From NCBI GenBank assembly GCA_963971305.1, contig OZ020307.1, positions 16,505,501 to 16,569,500 on the forward strand: a stretch of DNA of 64,000 bases, in the 5' to 3' direction. Of this stretch, positions 46,901-55,900 are shown piece after piece. The position numbers and the translations under genes were made by a program. The number at the start of each line of letters is the position of its first letter. The stretch's first letter is position 1. The notes beneath the pieces are model-generated. The model made no database searches and had not been told where the DNA came from. It worked only from the letters and a program-made list of their open reading frames with translations. The stretch is from Arcuatula senhousia. Lineage: Eukaryota > Mollusca > Bivalvia > Mytilida > Mytilidae.

Positions 46901-49900
46901 GAAGAAATAGTATCCAAGGCGATTTTGGGCGACTTGTGTGTTGGCATCCCAACACAAATTATAGCTAGTTATTATGTCCCCGACCACGAAGTGTCGTCAG
47001 GGACATATTGTTTTTACTCCGTTTCTTATTTTTCTTATTATTATTATACTTTTTTCTTTTTCTTCCGTCAACCTGATGCACGAACTTGTCCGGCTATCTC
47101 CTCGGAAACGGTTTGACCGATCGATATGAAACTTGGAGGGGTGATAGGTCCCAAGGTCCTACGGTGTTTTTTGCGGTTTATAATTTCAAAATGGCCGCCA
47201 TTTCCAAGATGTCCGCCAAAAACCGAAAAACTATTACCTTATTTTTCTTGGAAACCACATGATGAAATTCAACGAAACTTGGTATACATGTTCAGAAACA
47301 TAATTGGAAACTTTTAGGGCAAAAAAAAATTTCGCGAGTGGCGGCCATTTTGAAAAATGGCCGAAAAACGCCAAAAAGTGTAAACATTGTCCAATTTCAA
47401 CGAAACTTAGTATACAGGGTATATGGGTGATGGCGACTAACGGCGCATTGTCGGAATTTCCATATTGGTTACCATTTTCAAGATGGCCGCCGAAAATGGC
47501 GAAAAATGTTAACATTGTCCGATTTCAATGAAACTTGGTATACAGGGTATATCAGTGATGGCTACCCACGGCACATTGTTGGAATTTCCGTATTGGTCAA
47601 CGTTTTCAAGATGGCCGCCGAAAATGGCGAAAAATGTTTGCATTGTCCGATTTCAACGAAACTTGGTATACTGGGTATATGGGTTATGGCGACTCACGGC
47701 GCATTGTCGGATTTTCCGTATTGGTCGCCATTTTCAAGATGGTCGCCGAAAATGGCAAAAAATGTAAACATTGTCCGATTTCAACGAAACTTGGTATACA
47801 GGGTATATGGGTTATGGCGACTCACGGCGCATTGTCCGATTTTCCGTATTGGTCGCCATTTTCAAGATGGTTGCCCAAAATGGCGAAAAATGTAAACACT
47901 GTCCGATTTCAACGAAACTTGGTATACAGGGTATGTGGGTGATGGCGACTCACAGTGCATTGTCGGAATTCTGTTGAAGAGGACATACATTATATGAGAA
48001 CGGGAGGGGACATCCCACGTTTCGGGAAACGTAAATTTTAATTATTATTATTATTCTTCTGATTCTTAATCATGAAGCTGTCCTCCCTAATACAAGAAAA
48101 CGGTTCAAGGAAATTGAATAACACTTGTTGGATTGGATAGTGGGTTACCTAAAGGTGTGCAATCAAGTTTTGAAATTTTCAAGATGGCCGCCGTTTCAAA
48201 ATGGCGGCCGTCGGAAAAAGTGGGCGGAAAATTTTTTTTCATCGGATCGTCTTGAAAATTGGTCATCTGGGTAAAGCGGGTATGCTGAGCTCAAATCTGC
48301 GACCGGATTTGGAATCTGACTTACGGTTTCAAAATGGCGGCCATTTTACTACACCCGCCCCCCTAAAAACGTCAACTTTGTCCGATTTCAACGAAATTTG
48401 ATTTCTAGACTTATTTTGATGCACTGATTCGAATGGAACTCTATCCAAGGCGATTTTGGGCGACTTGTGTGTTGGCATCCCAACACAATTATACCTAGTT
48501 ATTATTATTATTATTCTTCTGATTCTTTATCGTAAAGTTGTCCTCCCTAATTCAAGAAAATGGTTCAAGGAAATTGAATAACACTTGTTGGATTGGATAG
48601 TGGGTCACTCAAAGGCGTGTAATCAAGTTTTGAAATTTTCAAGATGGCCGCCGTTTCAAAATGGCGGCCGTCGGAAAAAGTGGGCGGAAATTTTTTTTTC
48701 ATCGGATCCTCTTGAAAATTGGTCATCTGGGTAAAGCGGGTATGCTGAATTCAAATCTGCGACCGGATTTGAAATCCGACTTCCGGTTTCAAAATGGCGG
48801 CCATTTTACTACACCCGCCCCCCTAAAAACGTCAACTTTGTCCGATTTCAACGAAATTTGATTTCTAGACTTATTTTGATGCACTGATTTGAATGGAACT
48901 CTATCCAAGGCGATTTTGGGCGACTTGTGTGTTGGCATCCCAACACAATTATACCTAGTTATTCTTATTTCAATTTCCTATTTATAGATCTAAAGTTTGT
49001 CCGACATATCTCGTAAAAACGCTTTGGCGAATCAAGATGAAACCTTTTTAGATGGTTAGGGGGTCACTCATAGATGGGCCATCGACTTTTAAAATTTTCA
49101 AGATGGCCGCCATTTCAAAATGGCCGCCTGCGGAAAAAAGGGGCGGAAAATTTTTTTTCGTCTGATCGTCTTGAAAATGGGTTATCTGGGTAAAGTGGGT
49201 ATGCTGATTATCATGGTGCGACCGGATTTTTTCTACGATCTGCCAATTTTTGGCAATTAGCCGCCGAAATCGCCAAAAACTTGACTTTGTCAAATATCCA
49301 TGAAAATTGTTATACTAGATAAAATGATTATGCTGATCACCATTGGGCAAGCACGGTTCTTCAATAAGTAACCAATTTTTGGCAATCCGCCAAAAAAATT
49401 GGCAATCTGCCAAAAGTCGCCAAAAATTTAAAGTTGTCCAAATTACATAAAAATTTGTATACAATGTAAATTTGATATGCTGATCATCATGAGGCAAGTA
49501 AAATGTTTCTATGATTAGCCATGTTTTGGTATTTTGCAATCCGCCAAAATTTGGGGACGGGAGGGGACTTTTATGTGACTTGCTTGCAATCACAATTATA
49601 GCTAGTTAAATTTGATTTTCCTTTTTGTTGCATTAGAAAAATATCTTAAAATATCAACACCTATAAAATTTTGATAATAGTGCCTTTCAAATAATTCATG
49701 AATAGCCCTGATATTAGTACATATCTTTTGATTGTATTTTCAGTATGAAATGAGTGTCCTTCAGCTGATCAAGACAAGGAGACAGGTGATTTTACAGAAT
49801 TTCAGAGTTGATGAAATATTTTGTGGATATAATATTACCATTTCAATTTAGCATTTTACAAGTGATGGTCTCAACTTGGGGTTTCTAGACAATTTTTTCT

Positions 49901-52900
49901 TCTTCTAAAACCTCTATACATACCGGCAGTACAGCCATGTGAAATATAATAAATACATGTAGGCTCATCACAAGTGTGATATCTGGATGGATTTTTGTTC
50001 GAAATTCCGATCAGAATGGATTTTCTTGACTTACAATGTATGTTTTTGATAAAGATCAATAGAAGATTCCCTGTCATCCAGTGAAAGTATAGATTCAGAT
50101 GTATGAAAATACATGTCCTTAAGTGACTTGTTGATTAAAACATTGTTTTTAATGATGCTGGAGGGTCACTTTAAAAAGTGATGAGATTTTTAAATTAATG
50201 CCTTAAACCATAAGAGAATGATAGAAATTACAAGTTAAGTTAAAAATTGTGATAGGCTACTGTACTCATTTTCAAAGATAATAAGACTTCAAAATTTGGC
50301 AGGAAAAGGTTTTCTATGCTTTTTTCATACTTTAGCATTAACATAGTTTGGCTGTTTAAACCTGTGAAAAAAGTGATAAGAATTTGAAATAAATTTGTAA
50401 GATAGATATTTATGATGTAATATAGACCTTAAACAAAAGAAAAATTATGGGTACCATGCAATTTGTTTTACCTTATCTTGATTGAAAAAAAACCAACAGA
50501 GTATTCTGAAAAATTGTCAAAAATCTCAGAAGCTGACCCTCCAACATCCTTAAACACAAAATGGGCTTTTATAAGCTTTTGAATCTCTAAATTTTCTACA
50601 AAAAAGATTATGAAAAAAAAATGATAGGTCTTTTTCAACAGTACTTAAAACAACAATAGAATTATTAAGAATTCATTATTTTATAAAGCCTTTAGGAAAG
50701 TCTTCTATTCACTATTATATCTTACATTTAGTTTATAAGTTCATTTTGTAAATGAACAATTTGCATAATAAATGTATTTCATCTCAAATTGGAAAATATT
50801 ATTTCTTTCAGAAAATTGGCTACAAGAAAAAGACAAAAGAGATTGATATTGCAATTGTACAGAGAATATACAAGTTATTTAAGGTAAAGTGTGCCATTAG
50901 GATATCTAAATATCAAACTTTCTCTTGTTATTTACAATGTACACTTATTTATTAAGTGATTGTCATCATGGTCATTCCTGAAGTGAAAATCCGGGTATAC
51001 TGTAAAAATAAAATAAAATGGTGAATGTCTAGGGAGTGGGCAAACACAAACTCCTCACAGTTCCAGCTCCCATCCGTAATGGTCCATTTACTTATCACTA
51101 CCCTTCAATGGATCTCTTTTTTGACCCCTACTCTCCAAATTAAAAACCTTGAAAAGTACTCACATATGCATAAACCAGAATGTACATGTATTATGCAATC
51201 ACATTGTTTATACATGTACTATAGCCGAGATATTTCTACTATCCTTTGCTTTAAAATAGTTCACATTCACCTGAACTGGTACATGTATAACAACCATGAC
51301 AACAAATTAATTAAATTTTTCTAAGAAGAAAAAATTATGACAGAAAATTTGATATCTTTATGACCAATAATAGTAAATTTTGTTGATATACATGTATTCG
51401 AATTGAAGTTTTTATCAAGAAATTTGATGGAATTCATACAAGTGTGGGTAGTGGGATTATCCAGACCAATTTCAATCGGGAAGGAGTTTGGGGCACACAG
51501 TGGGCTTTCTCATATGGGATTTAATTTCAATTACTGTGTTGTCTGTTTCTACCTATTGTTCTTGTTTGTGTGGACTGGTTTTGTCTTTGTCCTAATTTGC
51601 ACTTTTGACTTTCTAATGCCCCGTTCTTTCAATGCTTTTAAAATGTTTTATTGTCATACAATACATACATTTCAAGCACAGTATACTATATTTATGCGCC
51701 CACTTAGCAGAGGAAGGTAGACTGTTATAACTGTGTCCATTCATAGTTTTATGGTTCTGTAGTTTAGTCACACTTACTTATATTTTGGCACAGGGCATTT
51801 TTAGCGAGCATTGTCTCACATATTTCTTGTTAAAATATGATATTTACAAGAGGGGTGGTGCTTGTAAAAATAGTTAAAAGTACATGTACATACAGACAGA
51901 ATCCAAACCTACTATATTATATGAAAAAAGATGGAATATGCCTCTTATTTACCCTAGCCTATTTTTATACCTTTGTTTTGATTTTGCAGTTGGCAACAAA
52001 CAGATTTCAAGACGATGTAAAATTATGGATGTCATATATTGAATTTGCACAATCTAGAGTAAGTCTATTAATTTTGTTTAAAATCATAAAAAATACTACA
52101 GAGCAAAAAAAAAGTGTTTATTTTGATAATGCTGTCTTGAAATATTCATATAGTGAACAGACAGAGCTGTAGGAGCCAATTTGTACATGTTTGTCTGTCC
52201 TTAACCAAAACTAAAATTCAATTATACTTTACAGCAATGTTGTTAAGATTTAGTTTTAGTTAGCATTATTGAGTGACAAATTCATCTGTCAATCAAAATT
52301 TATTTGTAACCAGACTCAAATTAATTTGCACAAAATATTGCATGCTTAAGAAAAGCATGTTTTCCCTTTTTATCATTTCCACATCTCTTGAATGTTCATT
52401 TCAACTTTGGAAAAATTGACATAACTTTAATACTCAGCTTAGAAAGAAACAAAATAAACAATCAACTAAGTTTTGGAAAACAGAAATATTATGAAGGTAT
52501 TGTATTACTATAAAACTTAAGAAATTTTAGGTTCTTCTTGTGAAGATGAAAAACCACAATTGATATACTTTTAATTATATCATTTAACTTGTTTTTTTTT
52601 GTTTTCTGTCCATTGAAAAAAATTAACTATGAATATGTTTGTTTTTGTATTTCAACAGAAAGAGAATTCCATTGCCAGTAAAACATTTACTAAGATGTTA
52701 CAAATACATAACAAAAAAGCAGGTAAGAGAGCCACTTATTTTTATGGGCATCAGTTTTGAAAAGGAAAGAAACTCCAAGGTTTTTACACTTATCTTCGTA
52801 CAAAGCTTTGAATCACTCTGACTGTCTGTCGATCTGTCCACATATATTGTAATCCCAACTCTTCCTAAAATACATGTAGATTTTGATTAAAATTTTCACT

Positions 52901-55900
52901 AAGAAAATACATTAGATATACATTGTACATGTATGTGTTAGGTAATTTCGTTGTTCTTGTTCTGGGTATATAGACTAACGTTTTTCCCAATGAAAAGTGC
53001 AATAAACAGTGATGGGAAATACCAGGAAGCAGAAAATAAGCATATTACATTGTGGTATATTTAGCCTTGTCAAAATATCTTTTCTGATTCTTATTTGGAC
53101 TACTTTTAAGAGTTTTCCAAAAAAAAATCTCCTGAAAAAAGGGTGAAGTCATGGAAGTACAATGTAATTGTATTTTGTGACAAATGAATTCACTTTATTG
53201 TTCAGAAACCTGGAAAAGTCCATGAATTTCATTTCAATGCTCAAAAGCTGGAAAAATCCTTGAATCATCAAATATCCTTGAAAAACCCTGGAATTTTGTA
53301 ATATGCAGATTTGTTGACCGTTTGATGAAAAAAGGCCGAAAATTATTTGATTTTTAAAATTTTTGCAGACTATTTTAATCCTTGAAAATGACCTTAATAC
53401 CCTTGAAAAGTCTTGGAAAAAACCTTGAATTTTGTGTCCAAAAAATAGTGGGAAAACCCTGATTGTTGATCATCAGAAATAATCTTTCCCACTATTTAAT
53501 GCGGATATCCTGCTAATCACAATAAAATTACATGTCTTGGTGGGCTGTTTAAAATCATTATCTTTCTCATGTTTCTCTTTCAGTACTGTTTTAAAGAACT
53601 TTAGATACTTCTTAGATACCTTTTAGATTTTTTCTCTGTTCTGTGAGGGCTACTGCATTTATAAAAATTGTTTTTAATATTTAATACATCTTTGATTTTG
53701 CTTTAGATGTAAAAAAAGAAGAGTTGAATTGTGGTTCACAAAATTTGTAGGACATGCTAGACCTGACTAAAAAAGTAATATTAGCAATTTTGTCCAGATC
53801 CACCTATTTTTTTCAGATAGAACTTTTAAAAGAATCAAGGCTTCATCATAATTCATGAACTTTGATTTATAGATTTAAAACTCTGATTGGCAAACTTTTT
53901 GTGTGTGTTTTATTTATTAAATAAGTCTGATCCAGTACATTTCTTTCTTGATTGTTTTGATTTTTGTTGTTTTAATAGATTTATGGATAGCAGCTGCAAA
54001 GTGGGAATGGACGACAAACAACAGCCCTGATAATGCTCGCCACCTACTCCAGCAGGGGCTAAGGTACCTTAAAGACAACCAACAACTCTGGCAAGAGGTA
54101 TGATCAGGCAGATTGCATAGATGTGATGGCACATGAAGAAAAAAAAACCGCAAACTTTTGATAATGAAGTTTGATAAAACTACCTTAAATAATATCATAT
54201 CAGTTTATAAAAATTCTGAGTTATCTTGCCTTTTTAAGATATTATCATTGGAAATTTAGTTGAATTGTACAGTGAAATATTTGGGAAATTTCGTGGGATT
54301 CTATTTCAGGTCTGTCGCTCACCTTCTTCTTAGTTGATGAAATCCAGCCATTTTTGATGTTGACAGATTTTCTAGATTTTCTTGGTTTTTAAATAGAATT
54401 TTATTAAATAAAACATAGAAAAATAGATTAGTTTTGGATTTTTATTTGTATTTTACATATATTTTTCTTCAAATATGCTTTGCTTGAACATCATATTTTT
54501 ATTGTAGTATTTTAGAATGGAGCTGATGTATGCTGAAAAGGTGAGGAAACATTTGTTTGTATTATAGTTAAACTTTTTATTATTATGTTCTTACATGAAT
54601 ATATCTCCTTTCTATTTAATTGACAATTAAAAGTTCTATAATTTTGTTTCTAAAAAATCATTGGTTGGTTAACAAATAAGGATAGTCACTCTTCAAATTT
54701 TAAGATTTTGATCAGATATGATAAAATTTCTTTAAATTTTTTATTCAATTTCATTGTTTTTAAGGCCATTTAATGTCACAATGTTAAAGGAGTCTTGTTT
54801 CTCAGCAATATTATGATGTCATTTATCATAGAAGCAAGTACACAGACCAATGGTTTTCTTTTTTAATTTAGCCATTGTCAGAAAATCTTTGATATAAAAA
54901 TCTTCAGGAGCTATGATAGTTAAGTTGGTTTTGAATTAAAAAAAAATGTTGGCTCTACTTAAAAATGTCAAAAACATGTGGGCCAGGTCAAATGTTAAGA
55001 TGGGGATTATAGAAGTAGACATTATTATGAAGGTAACCCAACTCTTCCGGACCTGGCATACTGTTTCTTATCCTCATTCTGTATATATGGACCAGATAAA
55101 ATAATCTCTTCTCAAAATGGTAAAGCAAATTTGCATATTCTGTGTTTAAGGGATGCAATTCTAATGTACTAACCAACAATTGCTATTTATTGAAAAGGGG
55201 TTTTCCATGCACTGTAAAGACAGTGGGAATGGAAATCCCCTTTTCTAAAAATTGATATATCTCAAGCTTCTAAATATTCTATTTAAAAGTTGTTATCAGT
55301 CTTATTTAGAATGCTACACTAATGCAAGGAAATTATAAATACATTGTAATACAAATAATTAAACTTAGATTACATGGAATGCACCATGTTGCATAACTTG
55401 CATTAATTGTACATGTTATTTTTAATATAGCCATGCATTAAGTTAGGTATAGGCCAAAGAAATGTGTAAGGGTTTATGTCCACTTAGTTTAATTGTAATA
55501 AATAGTAAAGATTAAAATATATATCTGACAAAAAACTAGGTCTAATGGTGAGATGGAGGTTTATAGAGATATTTCATATTTGGATAACCCATCTCTTCCG
55601 GACCTAGCCATATCTAATAAGTTCTTCATTCTGTATATATGGAGGGATAAAATCATGCTTTAATTGAAAAGGTTATAAGAATTTACATATTATGTTTTAA
55701 GGGATGTAACGTACAGTAATAGTCAGTGCTATGTATTGACAAGGGGGTTTCCATCATAATTGGAAATCACCTTTTCTAAAAATAGATTATCCTATTATTA
55801 GAATTATTTTGCACTATACTGTGAAGTTTTTTTAAAGAAGCATATACAATGTACTTTATTCTTGTCTTGTTTTTTTGGGATAAATGTTTATGTTTTGTAT

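Noticed and set aside
47234..47977. Overlapping frames with repeats such as HCPISTKLGIQGIWVMATHG
   Set aside because: They arise from the ~125-bp units of module 4 and occur in several frames at once. No family resemblance.
52639..52821. Plus-strand Met-initiated frame KRIPLPVKHLLRCYKYITKK as coding
   Set aside because: It is in the wrong phase. The splice sites and the neighbouring exons require the frame KENSIASKTFTKMLQIHNKK, which matches the UTP6 family.
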